A DNA stretch of 64,000 nt from Pedobacter sp. (GCF_031119335.1 NZ_JAVHXT010000010.1:114604-178603), one strand, 5' to 3'; counted from the first letter of the stretch, positions 18,536 through 27,553 are shown. Notes: generated by a model from the letters alone, not told the origin. Numbers and translations are program-made.

Positions 18536-18566
18536 GACTTACGAAGTTTCAAAAACTTCGTAAGTC
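18536..18566. repeat. Hairpin repeat GACTTACGAAGTTT family
   Basis: GACTTACGAAGTTT and its complement AAACTTCGTAAGTC form a 14-base stem directly after the lipoprotein gene. Another half copy lies at 18635-18650 and a second full hairpin at 61322-61352, so this is a dispersed element. Confidence 0.8.
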
Positions 18567-18702
18567 TGAACCCACAGAAGTTTAACTTTAGGTACTATTG
18601 TTTTTTTGATGTGATTTGAGGGTTTCGCCGTTTAAAACTTCGTAAGTCTGAACGCCGATAAACACATTAAATTCATAATCCTTTCAACAATAGCACTTGT
18701 TT

Positions 18703-18732
18703 TTTGTTAGCATAATAATTAAGTTATCTTTG
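18703..18732 (+). promoter_or_regulatory. Bacteroidota-type promoter of the SlyD-like gene
   Basis: TTTG at 18703-18706 and TATCTTTG at 18725-18732 match the -33 and TANNTTTG -7 elements of the main sigma factor in this phylum, with 18 bases between them. Transcription would start near 18740, leaving a leader of about 75 bases before the ATG at 18814. Confidence 0.72.
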
Positions 18733-18813
18733 CCCAGCATTTCGAGGCGGCGCTAACACAAATTAAGATGATGCGTGAAAGTCTCGTCAATCAATAAAAT
18801 AAAATAGAAAATA

Positions 18814-19320
18814 ATGAAGATTACATCTAACACGGTAGTTTCTCTTACTTACGAGCTACATACCACAACTCCAGAAGGAAACAAAGTTTTTGTAGAGAAA
18901 GCTACTGAAGAAAATCCGCTAGTATTTTTATACGGTGTGGGTATGATGTTGCCAAAATTTGAAGAGCACTTAGCAGGATTAACTGTTGGTGATGAGTATG
19001 CTTTTGAGCTAGAAGCGGCTGATGGTTACGGAGAAATCGACCCAGGAGCTCACGTAGATTTGCCAGTAGGTATGTTTAAAGAAGGTGGTGCAGAATTGCC
19101 TAATGTTGGTGATGTAATTCCTTTGCAAGACAACCAAGGTAACCAATTCCGTGCTGGCGTAACTGCAGTAGGTGAAGAAATTATCTCAGTAGATTTAAAC
19201 CACCCAATGGCTGGTAAAAACTTAATCTTTGCTGGTAAAATTTTAACAGTTAGAGAAGCAACAGCTGATGAATTGTCACATGGTCATGCTCATGGCGCTG
19301 ACGGACATTCTGGTCACTAG
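18814..19320 (+). CDS. FKBP-type peptidyl-prolyl isomerase, SlyD-like
   Basis: A 168-residue cytosolic isomerase. FKBP segments are visible (VVSLTYELHTTTPEGN, PLVFLYGVGMMLPKFEEHLAGLTVGDEYAFEL, GYGEIDP, HPMAGKNLIFAGKILTVREA), with the insert-in-flap domain between them as in SlyD. The C-terminus is a short His-rich tail (HGHAHGADGHSGH) that in SlyD binds nickel or other metals. A strong terminator follows and a good promoter precedes, so it is monocistronic. Confidence 0.88.
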   Translation: MKITSNTVVSLTYELHTTTPEGNKVFVEKATEENPLVFLYGVGMMLPKFEEHLAGLTVGDEYAFELEAADGYGEIDPGAHVDLPVGMFKEGGAELPNVGDVIPLQDNQGNQFRAGVTAVGEEIISVDLNHPMAGKNLIFAGKILTVREATADELSHGHAHGADGHSGH

Positions 19321-19340
19321 TAATTAGCTTACTAATAAAT

Positions 19341-19378
19341 AAAAAAGTCCCTAGGCATTTCGCCTAGGGACTTTTTTA
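19341..19378. terminator. Bidirectional intrinsic terminator after the SlyD-like gene
   Basis: AAAAAAGTCCCTAGGC-ATTTC-GCCTAGGGACTTTTTT forms a strong stem with A run on one side and T run on the other. Confidence 0.93.
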
Positions 19379-19393
19379 TGTTACTCGTTTTGT

Positions 19394-19475
19394 CGTCATT
19401 TCGAACGCAGAGAGAAATCTGTAGGTTTAATACTTCTGACTTACAGATTTCTCCTCGTTCCTCGTCGAAATGACG
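19394..19475. repeat. Long inverted repeat, CGTCATTTCGA family
   Basis: Begins CGTCATTTCGAACGCAG, continues AGAGAAATCT, and ends in the inverted complement AGATTTCTCCTCG...TCGAAATGACG. Further copies lie at 22381-22458, 25258-25367, 44762-44855 and half copies at 28780 and 61365. It lies between the terminator of slyD-like gene and a convergent gene. Confidence 0.88.
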
Positions 19476-19486
19476 AGTATATTAAC

Positions 19487-19939
19487 TTACTTCACCACCA
19501 CACCATTCAACAGCGAAATTGGTGATGCATCCAAAGCATTTGCCGTACTTAGTTTCAAAGTTCCTTTTACTTTAATAGTTTGATAAGTGAACTTTGTAGG
19601 CTCTTTCAGTTGAACTTCAACCATAATAGGCACACCATTTTTACCGCAATAAAAACATTGGTTAATCGGTAAGGTAGAAAGCATAAATTTAGTCTGTTTC
19701 ATGCCGTCTTTAATTGGTACAATATAGCCTTCCAATTCAAAAGGTTTGCCTGCTCTTTTTTTGATGTCGTTGTTGAAGATGGCGTACATCTCGCTATCGT
19801 CTTTTGCCATTTTAAATTCTACATCGCCAATTATATCCCAGTTTGCAGAAAGGATTTGGTCACTTGGGTCGTGTTGTGCTTGCGCTTTGTTTATGCCAAA
19901 GCCAATGAATAATAAAAATATGAAGGTTAGTTTTTTCAT
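19487..19939 (-). CDS. DUF3299-like periplasmic protein
   Basis: A 150-residue protein with a signal peptide ending at AQAQ (residue ~22). The mature part (LEGYIVPIKDG, FMLSTLPINQCFYCGKNGVPIMVEVQL) resembles the DUF3299 pattern 'G..vP.. F.L.p....C..C' with a CFYC pair that could bind metal or form a disulfide. It lies downstream of an ABC transporter with a histidine-rich loop; DUF3299 proteins also occur with ABC components in zinc-linked zrg loci of Vibrio, which I recall as the closest precedent. Function otherwise unknown. Confidence 0.7.
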   Translation of the reverse strand: MKKLTFIFLLFIGFGINKAQAQHDPSDQILSANWDIIGDVEFKMAKDDSEMYAIFNNDIKKRAGKPFELEGYIVPIKDGMKQTKFMLSTLPINQCFYCGKNGVPIMVEVQLKEPTKFTYQTIKVKGTLKLSTANALDASPISLLNGVVVK

Positions 19940-19958
19940 CTGTGTTTTCTAATGTTCT

Positions 19959-20041
19959 CGTCATTGCGAGGCACGAAGCAATCCTAAAGGGAGTAGTTAA
20001 CTATTAGGGGTTGTAAGATTGCTTCGTGCCTCGCAATGACG
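19959..20041. repeat. Long inverted repeat, CGTCATTGCGAGG family
   Basis: CGTCATTGCGAGGCACGAAG starts an arm whose exact complement (GATTGCTTCGTGCC...GCAATGACG) closes the element; arms are about 25 bases. The second copy is 25452-25522. It separates the DUF3299-like gene from the permease gene on the same strand. Confidence 0.9.
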
Positions 20042-20074
20042 AAATGGTTTTCTATGTGCCTATGTGTTTTTATA

Positions 20075-21295
20075 TTAATTCTTCGCCAATATCTTCGAAA
20101 TATTCGATTGATAAGCCTGTATTGCTGGAATAATTGCCGCAACAATCCCTATCAATAAACCTGCCGCCAATAAATAAAATTCTTCATTAATAAATAATAA
20201 GCCATTCATCTTCGCCTGACTGCTTTCTTGATAGTTCCCAATTAAATGTAAAATGCCATGCCCTAAAGCAATACCAATAAGCGTGCCTATTAACGTCAAA
20301 ATTAAACCTTCTAAAATGATTAACGAAAAAAGTTTGCCTTTTGATGCACCCAAAGTTCGCATGATGGCTAAATCATAACTTCTTTCTTTTAAAGAATTGT
20401 ACAAATTTACAAATACGCTGATGGCTGCGATGAACATAATCAGTACGGCAAACCATTGCAAGGTATCTACCCCAACACCGATTAGTGAAAACAAACGAGT
20501 GCTTTCTTGCGCTGGACTAGCCGCTTGCATATTAGTCGTTTGATTTACCATCATTGGGAACATAGCCACTGCCATTGACGAGCGATATTGAATGAGCAAT
20601 GAAGTAAACTCTCTATCTTCATCGTGATTTGCTTCAGTTCCATGTTCATGGTCGTGATGTTCTTCTTCGGTATGACCTTCATCGCCATGCATTTTCCAAA
20701 CACTGCCAATAGCCGTTAAAATCAAATTATCGGTTACGTTTTGCTGCGGTGCCAAAATACCCACTACTTTGTAAGCATGGTCTTTGTGCTCGTCCTTCAT
20801 TTCGGTTAAACCGTGACCGCCAAAAAAAGTATCGCCAACTTTCAGGTTTTGTTCTTTTGCCACGTTTGCGCCAATAGTTGCTTCTAAATCAGCATCCCAA
20901 AACTTGCCGCTTTGTGTGGTTAAGCCATAAAGGCTGATGTAATTACTATCTGTACCTACGATGCGTACACCGTTATAATTATCGCCCAAAGCCAAAGGCA
21001 CAGCACATTTTACGAACGGACTTTTCATTAATTTCTTGGCTTCGTTCATCGGGATATTTCCAGTTGGGAAATCGATGTAGTAAATGCTGCTTAAAATTAA
21101 CTGCAGCGGACTGCCTTTTGCACCAACTACCAAGTCAATATCTTTCGAGTTCTTTTCTAATTTATCTTCTATTTGGGTTGATGCTAGTAGCAGAATTGTT
21201 AAAATCGCAGTTCCAGAAGCAATTAGTAAGATATTTAACGATGCATTTAATGGCTTAGACCAAATGTTTTTCCAGCTTATTTTAAATGGGCTCAT
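20075..21295 (-). CDS. FtsX/LolE-like ABC permease with histidine-rich loop
   Basis: A 406-residue permease: one N-terminal helix (ASLNILLIASGTAILTILLLAS), a large extracytoplasmic MacB-like domain, and three C-terminal helices (WFAVLIMFIAAISVFVNLYNSL, LFSLIILEGLILTLIGTLIGIALG, LAAGLLIGIVAAIIPAI). Residues about 200-227 form a His/Asp/Glu-rich stretch (HGDEGHTEEEHHDHEHG), preceded by GGHGLTEMKDEHKDH, which looks like a metal-binding loop. Its start overlaps the ATPase stop by four bases. Best guess is a type VII (MacB-like) ABC machine associated with zinc or another divalent metal. Confidence 0.82.
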   Translation of the reverse strand: MSPFKISWKNIWSKPLNASLNILLIASGTAILTILLLASTQIEDKLEKNSKDIDLVVGAKGSPLQLILSSIYYIDFPTGNIPMNEAKKLMKSPFVKCAVPLALGDNYNGVRIVGTDSNYISLYGLTTQSGKFWDADLEATIGANVAKEQNLKVGDTFFGGHGLTEMKDEHKDHAYKVVGILAPQQNVTDNLILTAIGSVWKMHGDEGHTEEEHHDHEHGTEANHDEDREFTSLLIQYRSSMAVAMFPMMVNQTTNMQAASPAQESTRLFSLIGVGVDTLQWFAVLIMFIAAISVFVNLYNSLKERSYDLAIMRTLGASKGKLFSLIILEGLILTLIGTLIGIALGHGILHLIGNYQESSQAKMNGLLFINEEFYLLAAGLLIGIVAAIIPAIQAYQSNISKILAKN

Positions 21296-21921
21296 GATAG
21301 GCTGTAGGTTAGGTTAAACGCATCTTTCACTCTTTTGTCGTGGGTAGCAACCACTAAAGTAGCTTTATTTAATTCTGATTGCTCTTTCAGTAAAGCCAAT
21401 ACCGCTTCTGCATTTTTATCGTCCAAGCTCGATGTCGGTTCATCTGCAATTAGCAAAGTTGGTTTGTTGATAACTGCTCGGGCTATGGTCACTCGTTGTA
21501 ACTGCCCCTGACTTAACTCTTGTGGATAAGCATTTTTTTTGTGCGCCATATCTAAGGAAGCCAATACTTCTTGGATACGATTTCTATCAGTAGGTAAACC
21601 GGCAAAACTTTGTGCTAGAATTAAGTTCTCAGTAATATTGAGGCTTTTAATCAAATGTGGTTTTTGGAACACGATACCAATGTGCTGCCCTCTAAATTCG
21701 TCCAGTTTTTTAGATGAAAGTGAATATAAATTGGTGTCGTTGATTTTGATTTCCCCGGCAGTAGGTTTTAGCAAACCAGTTAAAATGTGCAATAATGTAG
21801 TTTTTCCGCTGCCCGATTGGCCAAGCAGTAGCCATTGCTCGCCGTTGTTCACTTGCCAATCGGCAAATTTTAAGGCCTGCTCAGCGCTGTATTGATGTGA
21901 AACAGATGTAATTGAAATCAT
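21292..21921 (-). CDS. ABC transporter ATP-binding protein (LolD/MacB type)
   Basis: A 209-residue ATPase with Walker A GQSGSGKTTLLH, Q-loop FQKPHLI, signature LSQGQLQRV, Walker B LLIADEPTSSLD and the H-loop VVATHDKR. It is first in a minus-strand transcript with the permease and, after a repeat, the DUF3299-like gene. Its size and signature match LolD-like mechanotransmission ATPases. Confidence 0.92.
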   Translation of the reverse strand: MISITSVSHQYSAEQALKFADWQVNNGEQWLLLGQSGSGKTTLLHILTGLLKPTAGEIKINDTNLYSLSSKKLDEFRGQHIGIVFQKPHLIKSLNITENLILAQSFAGLPTDRNRIQEVLASLDMAHKKNAYPQELSQGQLQRVTIARAVINKPTLLIADEPTSSLDDKNAEAVLALLKEQSELNKATLVVATHDKRVKDAFNLTYSLS

Positions 21922-22029
21922 TCGTTTTTCTGTAAGCTACAAAAATAAGATAAGCGCTTAAATAGAAGGTTGTGAATGTGTAAAGTATTTGCTACTGCGA
22001 AGTTTTCAATAACGTTGGCGAGGACGCCA

Positions 22030-22270
22030 ACATTAGTGGTTTGCTATTCGGTTTTGCTGTTCGACATTTGTAATGTCGAACTCTAATAATAGGATTTTTA
22101 CCCCGTTCTAAAAATTTGGATTATAAATCCAACAACTGCTCTTCGGGATTGCAAATCCCGAAGAGCAGTTGTTGTTGACATTTGTTGGCTAGTCGAGATT
22201 TGCAATCCAGAACTATCTATCTGCGGATTTTAAATCCGCAATTAACAAAGTCGAGATTGCAAATCGAGAA
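22030..22270. repeat. Cluster of short palindromes with GGATT-AATCC cores
   Basis: At least seven small dyads lie in 240 bases: GTTGGCGAGGACGCCAAC, TTCGACATTTGTAATGTCGA, GGATTATAAATCC, the perfect hairpin at 22130-22174, GAGATTTGCAATCC, GGATTTTAAATCC and GAGATTGCAAATC. Spacing is irregular, so this is not a CRISPR array. Confidence 0.8.
22130..22174. repeat. Perfect hairpin with 21-base arms
   Basis: CAACAACTGCTCTTCGGGAT plus T, a GCA loop, then the exact complement ending AGCAGTTGTTG. No T run follows directly, so it is a repeat-type palindrome rather than a normal terminator. Confidence 0.9.
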
Positions 22271-22380
22271 CAACATACAGTGAATATTCTAATTAAACCA
22301 TTTGAGGGGTTGTTCGGCTCTTGGTTGCACAGTTTTTTGTTAGTTAAACCCGATTGTAGTGGAAATACTTTTTGTTGTGT

Positions 22381-22458
22381 CATTTTGACGAGGAACGAGG
22401 AGAAATCTGTTTTCTAGCTGTACTAGCTGAGAGATTTCTCTCTGCGTTCGAAATGACG
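22381..22458. repeat. CGTCATTTCGA-family inverted repeat
   Basis: CATTTTGACGAGGAACGAGG followed by AGAAATCT and closed by AGATTTCTCTCTGCG TTCGAAATGACG; same family as 19394-19475 in the opposite orientation. Confidence 0.85.
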
Positions 22459-22773
22459 GAGGACGGAACACAAAAAGATTTTAACGGAAAGCGGGACTAT
22501 CCTAAAATAGCAAGACAACAACTGCTTTTCTAAAAATTAAATTAAATACAACTTTTGCCCAGTCTTAGTGTTAATTGTACGTTAAGTGGTTTTTGAAGCT
22601 TAATTAGGTTGTAGGCATATTTTAATCTGGAAAACTTAACACTCGTTTTATTTGCCTTAAAAGGTAATTATTATATATTTACGGTATCTTAAAACATCTA
22701 TTAAATACATATCCATCAACAAAACAAATAAATAGAATGAGCTTTGTTGAGGCAAGCTTAAATTACAAATTAT

Positions 22774-25245
22774 ATGGGAGACGAACTGAACAAAGATTTT
22801 GAGGTTACGGAAATACATAACAAGGAACAGTTTGAAGAAGAAGTAGTTCAGCATTTAAATAATCCGGTGACGGATATAAAAGCGATTGAAAAAGAGTACT
22901 TAACGTCGGTAAAAAGTGTTAAAAAAGAGGGCAACAAGTTCTATTTTTCTGACGGTAGTGCAAGCGTAGAAGTGCGTGTGGTGAGCGATGAAATTATTAG
23001 GGTTCGCTTGGCACCGCATGGTACTTTCTTGGCCGATTTTTCTTACGCTGTAGAGCAGGTAGACCAAAAAGTGACTACTTTTAAGTTGGAAGACACTACA
23101 GATGCCTATCTGATTTCGACCAATACGGTTACTTGCAAGGTTAGCAAAGCTGATTTTCTGATTTCGTTTATTTGCAATGCTTCGGGTATTGTTACTAGCA
23201 GCGATGCTTCGCCAATGCACTGGGAAGAAAATGCGGAGTTCGGTGGATTTTATGTTTATGCAACCAAACAATGTCAGTCGGAGGAAAATTTCTTTGGCTT
23301 GGGCGATAAGTCGGGCAATATGAATTTGAGAGGCAGAAAGTTTCAAAACTGGAATACTGACGCCTATTCTTACGGTTGGGACCAAGACCCTTTGTACCGT
23401 ACTATTCCGTTTTATACGGGTATTAACCAGGGTGAGGCTTATGGAATTTTCTTCGATAACACGTTTAAATCGTACTTCGATTTTGGAATGCAAGACAATA
23501 CGAAAACCAGCTTTTGGTCTGATGGTGGCGAATTGCAGTACTATTATATTCACGGTCCACACATGATGGATGTGGTGAAACGCTACCAATCGTTAACGGG
23601 AACGCACCAATTGCCGCCAAAATGGGCTATAGGTTACCACCAATGTCGTTGGAGCTACTATCCAGAAAGTAAAGTTAGGGAAATTGTGGATGGTTTTAGG
23701 TCGCAGAATATTCCTTGCGACGCCATTTATTTAGATATTGATTACATGGACGGCTATCGTTGCTTTACATGGAACAAAAAATATTTCCCAGACCCTAAGA
23801 AAATGATTAAGGAGTTGGCGGATGTGGGGATGAAAACTGTGGTAATGATTGACCCGGGAATTAAAGTGGACGAAAACTACTGGGTATTTAAGGAAGGAAA
23901 AGACAATAATTATTTCTGCCGCCGTAGCGATGATTACTTTATGGAAGGTCATGTTTGGCCAGGCCGTTGCCAGTTTCCAGATTTTACCAATCCAACCGTA
24001 AGAGAGTGGTGGGGCGGTTTGTACAAGGAGTTGGTAGATATGGGCGTTGCCGGATTTTGGAATGATATGAACGAGCCAGCGGTATTTGGTGCGGGAACTT
24101 TCCCTGCTGATGTTCGCCACAATTACGATGGCTACCGTGGTTCGCACCGTAAAGCGCACAACGTTTATGGTATGCAAATGGTGCGTTCTACTTATGAAGG
24201 CTTGAAGAAACTGCAACGAAATAAACGCCCGTTTACCATTACTAGAGCAGGTTATTCGGGTATGCAGCGTTATGCTTCAGTTTGGACTGGCGATAACGTG
24301 GCAACTTGGGAGCACTTGAAATTGGCTAACATCCAGTGTCAACGTATGTCGATTTCTGGAGTGCCTTTCTGCGGTACTGATATCGGTGGTTTTAGCGGAG
24401 AGCCAGATGGCGAATTGTTCACTCGTTGGATACAGTTAGGCGTATTTTCTCCATTTATGCGTGCCCACTCTGCAGGTGATACTCGCGAGCGTGAGCCTTG
24501 GAGCTTCGGCGAGCCATTTACTGCGATTAACCGTAAGTTTATTGAGCTGCGTTATAAATTGATGCCGTACATATATTCGGTGTTCTGGGAGCACCACCGT
24601 CATGGTTTCCCAATTTTGCGCCCATTGGCGATGTTGGAGCAGGAAAATATTGGTAACCACTACCGTCAGGATGAGTTTACTTTTGGTGATAAGATTTTGG
24701 TTTGTCCTGTATTGGAGCAAGGTGCTACATCGAGACGTGTTTATCTGCCAAAAGGAAAATGGTTTAACTATTGGACTTTGGAATTGTTGGAAGGTGGTAG
24801 CGAATATGTAATTGATACACCTTTAGATACAATGCCTTTGTTCGTAAGGGCAGGTTCGGTAATGCCAGAATATCCGGTAATGCAGTATGTTGGAGAAAAA
24901 CATATCGACGAAGTTTGGTTGAATGTTTATTATTCTGATTACGAAGTGAACTCGTTTATGTACGAAGACCACGGCGATACTTTTGCTTACGAGCAGGATA
25001 TTTACTTGGAGAAGAAGTTTAATGTAAAAGGCGATGGCAATAGTTTCAATATTCAACAAACCATCGACGGTTTGTTTACGCCAACCTACGAATTGTATGA
25101 TTTCCGTATCATCGCTTTGCCATTTAATGTAGGTAAAGTGTATGTTGACGATAAAGAGGTTAAGGATTTTGTAGTAAACGAGCGTGGTATTTTACGTTTT
25201 AAATCGAACAAAAACTTCTCTAGAATTAGTATTTTGAAGGGATAA
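22774..25245 (+). CDS. GH31 alpha-glucosidase family protein, cytosolic
   Basis: An 823-residue glycoside hydrolase family 31 enzyme. After an unusual charged N-terminal stretch (residues 1-45) come the galactose-mutarotase-like N domain (SDEIIRVRLAPHG), the (beta/alpha)8 barrel and C-terminal beta domains. The nucleophile is Asp431 in GFWNDMNEP and the acid/base Asp507 in VWTGDNVATW. No signal peptide, so it hydrolyses alpha-glucosides in the cytoplasm. It precedes a glycogen branching enzyme by 328 bases filled with repeats, suggesting joint maltodextrin or glycogen metabolism. Confidence 0.92.
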   Translation: MGDELNKDFEVTEIHNKEQFEEEVVQHLNNPVTDIKAIEKEYLTSVKSVKKEGNKFYFSDGSASVEVRVVSDEIIRVRLAPHGTFLADFSYAVEQVDQKVTTFKLEDTTDAYLISTNTVTCKVSKADFLISFICNASGIVTSSDASPMHWEENAEFGGFYVYATKQCQSEENFFGLGDKSGNMNLRGRKFQNWNTDAYSYGWDQDPLYRTIPFYTGINQGEAYGIFFDNTFKSYFDFGMQDNTKTSFWSDGGELQYYYIHGPHMMDVVKRYQSLTGTHQLPPKWAIGYHQCRWSYYPESKVREIVDGFRSQNIPCDAIYLDIDYMDGYRCFTWNKKYFPDPKKMIKELADVGMKTVVMIDPGIKVDENYWVFKEGKDNNYFCRRSDDYFMEGHVWPGRCQFPDFTNPTVREWWGGLYKELVDMGVAGFWNDMNEPAVFGAGTFPADVRHNYDGYRGSHRKAHNVYGMQMVRSTYEGLKKLQRNKRPFTITRAGYSGMQRYASVWTGDNVATWEHLKLANIQCQRMSISGVPFCGTDIGGFSGEPDGELFTRWIQLGVFSPFMRAHSAGDTREREPWSFGEPFTAINRKFIELRYKLMPYIYSVFWEHHRHGFPILRPLAMLEQENIGNHYRQDEFTFGDKILVCPVLEQGATSRRVYLPKGKWFNYWTLELLEGGSEYVIDTPLDTMPLFVRAGSVMPEYPVMQYVGEKHIDEVWLNVYYSDYEVNSFMYEDHGDTFAYEQDIYLEKKFNVKGDGNSFNIQQTIDGLFTPTYELYDFRIIALPFNVGKVYVDDKEVKDFVVNERGILRFKSNKNFSRISILKG

Positions 25246-25257
25246 AATAACTTCTGC

Positions 25258-25367
25258 CGTCATTTCGACGAGGAACGAGGAGAAATCTTTGAGTTTGGTT
25301 GCGTATTCAAAGATTTTGCTTCGCAGAACTCGGTTCTCGACTACACAGCGTTTCGCTCGAAATGACG
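25258..25367. repeat. CGTCATTTCGA-family inverted repeat, long form
   Basis: Starts CGTCATTTCGACGAGG immediately after the GH31 stop and ends CTCGAAATGACG. An inner pair (TTGAGTTTGGTTGCG... and TCAAAGATTTTG) makes the loop longer than in other copies. Confidence 0.85.
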
Positions 25368-25451
25368 ATATGTCTAACCAAGCCAATTTGAAATGTATCA
25401 GAAACTAAAAATTCTTTATTTACATCATTTCAAATTGGTTTTTTAAGTTCT

Positions 25452-25522
25452 CGTCATTGCGAGGCACGAAGCAATTTATAATGTATAAATATTTAAAGAT
25501 TGCTTCGTGCCTCGCAATGACG
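25452..25522. repeat. CGTCATTGCGAGG-family inverted repeat, second copy
   Basis: CGTCATTGCGAGGCACGAAG at 25452 and its complement ending GCAATGACG at 25522; arms are identical to the copy at 19959-20041 but the loop sequence differs. Confidence 0.9.
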
Positions 25523-25573
25523 TAATATGACTATCTTGTAAATCGTATATTCTATCTTACAGAAAATTACCTT

Positions 25574-27553
25574 ATGGCCAAACGAACCACAACCACTAAA
25601 CCTAAAACAGTTGCTGTAGAAAATACTTTTGAGAAATATCAATCGGCAGTTTGGCAGCATAGTTTGTTAACCGATTTTGATATTTCGCTATTCCTTTTAG
25701 GCAAACATTTTAAGCTTTACGAAAAAATGGGCGCTCATTTGTGTAAGGTAAATGGGGTAGAAGGTGTGTATTTTTCGGTTTGGGCGCCAAATGCACAAAA
25801 AGTTTGTGTCATGGCTAATTTCAACGGTTGGAATAGGGAAAGTCATTTGTTGTATAACCGTTGGGATGCATCTGGTATTTGGGAAGGTTTTATTCCCCAC
25901 ATCAAAAAAGGCGAGGTTTATAAATATTATATCAAAGGGTTTAATGGCGAAGATTTGGAGAAAAGTGACCCTTATGCTTTGCATGCAGAACATCCGCCAC
26001 AAAAAGCATCTATAGTTTGGGATACCGATTACCAGTGGAAAGACAAAGCCTGGATGAACAAGCGGGAGAAGAAAAATGCGCTAGACCAACCAATTTCGGT
26101 TTATGAAGTGCATTTAGGTTCTTGGCAACGCGACCCATCCAACCCAGAAAGAGTACTGAGCTATGGTGAAATTGCCAAGACGCTGGTGCCTTATGTGGTA
26201 GAAATGGGTTTTACGCACGTAGAGTTCCTGCCGGTGATGGAATATCCTTATTACCCATCTTGGGGATATCAGGTTACGGGATATTATGCGGCTAGTTCTC
26301 GTCACGGTTCGCCACAAGATTTGATGTTGCTGATTGAAGAGTTCCACAAAAATAACATAGCCGTAATTTTAGATTGGGTGCCATCACATTTCCCAGGTGA
26401 TGCCAATGGTTTGTATCATTTCGATGGTACGCATTTGTACGAGCATTCGGATATGCGCAAGGGTTTTCATCCCGATTGGAAGTCGTACATTTTTAACTAC
26501 GATAGAAACGAAGTACGTTCTTTCTTAATCAGCAATGCGATGTTTTGGATTGATAAATATCATTTGGATGGTTTGCGTGTAGATGCGGTGGCTTCCATGT
26601 TGTATTTTGATTTTAGTAGAAACGAAGGAGAGTACGGAACCAACGAATACGGCGGAACGGAAAATTTAGGGGCGGTGAAATTCTTGAAAGATATGAATGA
26701 GGCACTTTATGGTAACTTTAAGGGTGTACAGACCATTGCCGAAGAAAGTAGTACTTACGATGGCGTAACCCGTCCGGTTTATGCTGGCGGATTAGGTTTT
26801 GGTATGAAATGGATGATGGGCTGGATGAACGATACTTTGAAGTATTTCAAGGTAGACCCAATCGGAAGAAAACATCATCATCATCAACTCACTTTTAGCA
26901 TGACTTATGCTTTTACCGAAAATTTCATGTTGCCGCTTTCGCATGATGAGGTGGTGCATGGTAAATCGCCAATGATTTATAAAATGCCAGGCGATGAATG
27001 GCAGAAATTTGCAAACTTGAGAGCTTTGTATGCTTACATGTGGACGCACCCCGGAGCTAAATTGCTTTTTATGGGTGGTGAGTTTGCACAAACTTCAGAA
27101 TGGAATTGTTTGCAATCTTTAAATTGGGATTTGCTAGAACATGCACCGCACAAAGGAATGGCGGCTGTAGTCAAAGCATTGAATGAACTGCTTAAAGCCG
27201 AACCAGCTTTGTATCACTACAATTTCTCTTACGAAGGTTTCGAGTGGCAAGAGGCAGACGACGCAAACCAATCGGTGTATGTTTTTCAACGTAGGTCTAA
27301 CAAAGCAAAAGACACCTTGGTCATTGCCATTAATCTCACCCCGGTTTACCGCGAAAATTACAGGATTGGAATTCCTCTTAAGGGAAAATGGAAGGAGATT
27401 TTTAATTCGGATGCAAAGGAGTTTTACGGTACTGGGAAATTAAATTCAACTCCAGTTGCAACAGAGGATATTTCACATCAACATCAGAAGCAATCTATTG
27501 TAGTTAATTTGCCACCTTTAGCGGTAAGTATCTTCAAAAAGGCTGGGAAGTAA
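25574..27553 (+). CDS. glgB: 1,4-alpha-glucan branching enzyme
   Basis: A 659-residue GH13 branching enzyme. An N-terminal CBM48 domain (GVYFSVWAPNAQKVCVMANFNGWN) precedes the catalytic barrel with the nucleophile Asp337 (LRVDAVASMLYFD), the acid/base Glu390 (TIAEESS) and LPLSHDEVVHGK. The C-terminal beta domain follows. It adds alpha-1,6 branches to glycogen. Its stop shares one base with the next start (TAATG). No glgA or glgC is visible in the window. Confidence 0.95.
   Translation: MAKRTTTTKPKTVAVENTFEKYQSAVWQHSLLTDFDISLFLLGKHFKLYEKMGAHLCKVNGVEGVYFSVWAPNAQKVCVMANFNGWNRESHLLYNRWDASGIWEGFIPHIKKGEVYKYYIKGFNGEDLEKSDPYALHAEHPPQKASIVWDTDYQWKDKAWMNKREKKNALDQPISVYEVHLGSWQRDPSNPERVLSYGEIAKTLVPYVVEMGFTHVEFLPVMEYPYYPSWGYQVTGYYAASSRHGSPQDLMLLIEEFHKNNIAVILDWVPSHFPGDANGLYHFDGTHLYEHSDMRKGFHPDWKSYIFNYDRNEVRSFLISNAMFWIDKYHLDGLRVDAVASMLYFDFSRNEGEYGTNEYGGTENLGAVKFLKDMNEALYGNFKGVQTIAEESSTYDGVTRPVYAGGLGFGMKWMMGWMNDTLKYFKVDPIGRKHHHHQLTFSMTYAFTENFMLPLSHDEVVHGKSPMIYKMPGDEWQKFANLRALYAYMWTHPGAKLLFMGGEFAQTSEWNCLQSLNWDLLEHAPHKGMAAVVKALNELLKAEPALYHYNFSYEGFEWQEADDANQSVYVFQRRSNKAKDTLVIAINLTPVYRENYRIGIPLKGKWKEIFNSDAKEFYGTGKLNSTPVATEDISHQHQKQSIVVNLPPLAVSIFKKAGK

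Larger units (their letters stand above)
21922..22773. other. Repeat-filled 850-base intergenic region
   Basis: Divergent gap between the ABC ATPase and the GH31 gene. It carries a cluster of short palindromes (22030-22270), a CGTCATT-type repeat (22381-22458) and an AT-rich segment before the GH31 start that should contain its promoter. No gene was recognised. Confidence 0.65.

Noticed and set aside
22030..22270. CRISPR array
   Set aside because: The palindromes vary in sequence, spacing is irregular, there are no equal-length spacers and no cas genes.
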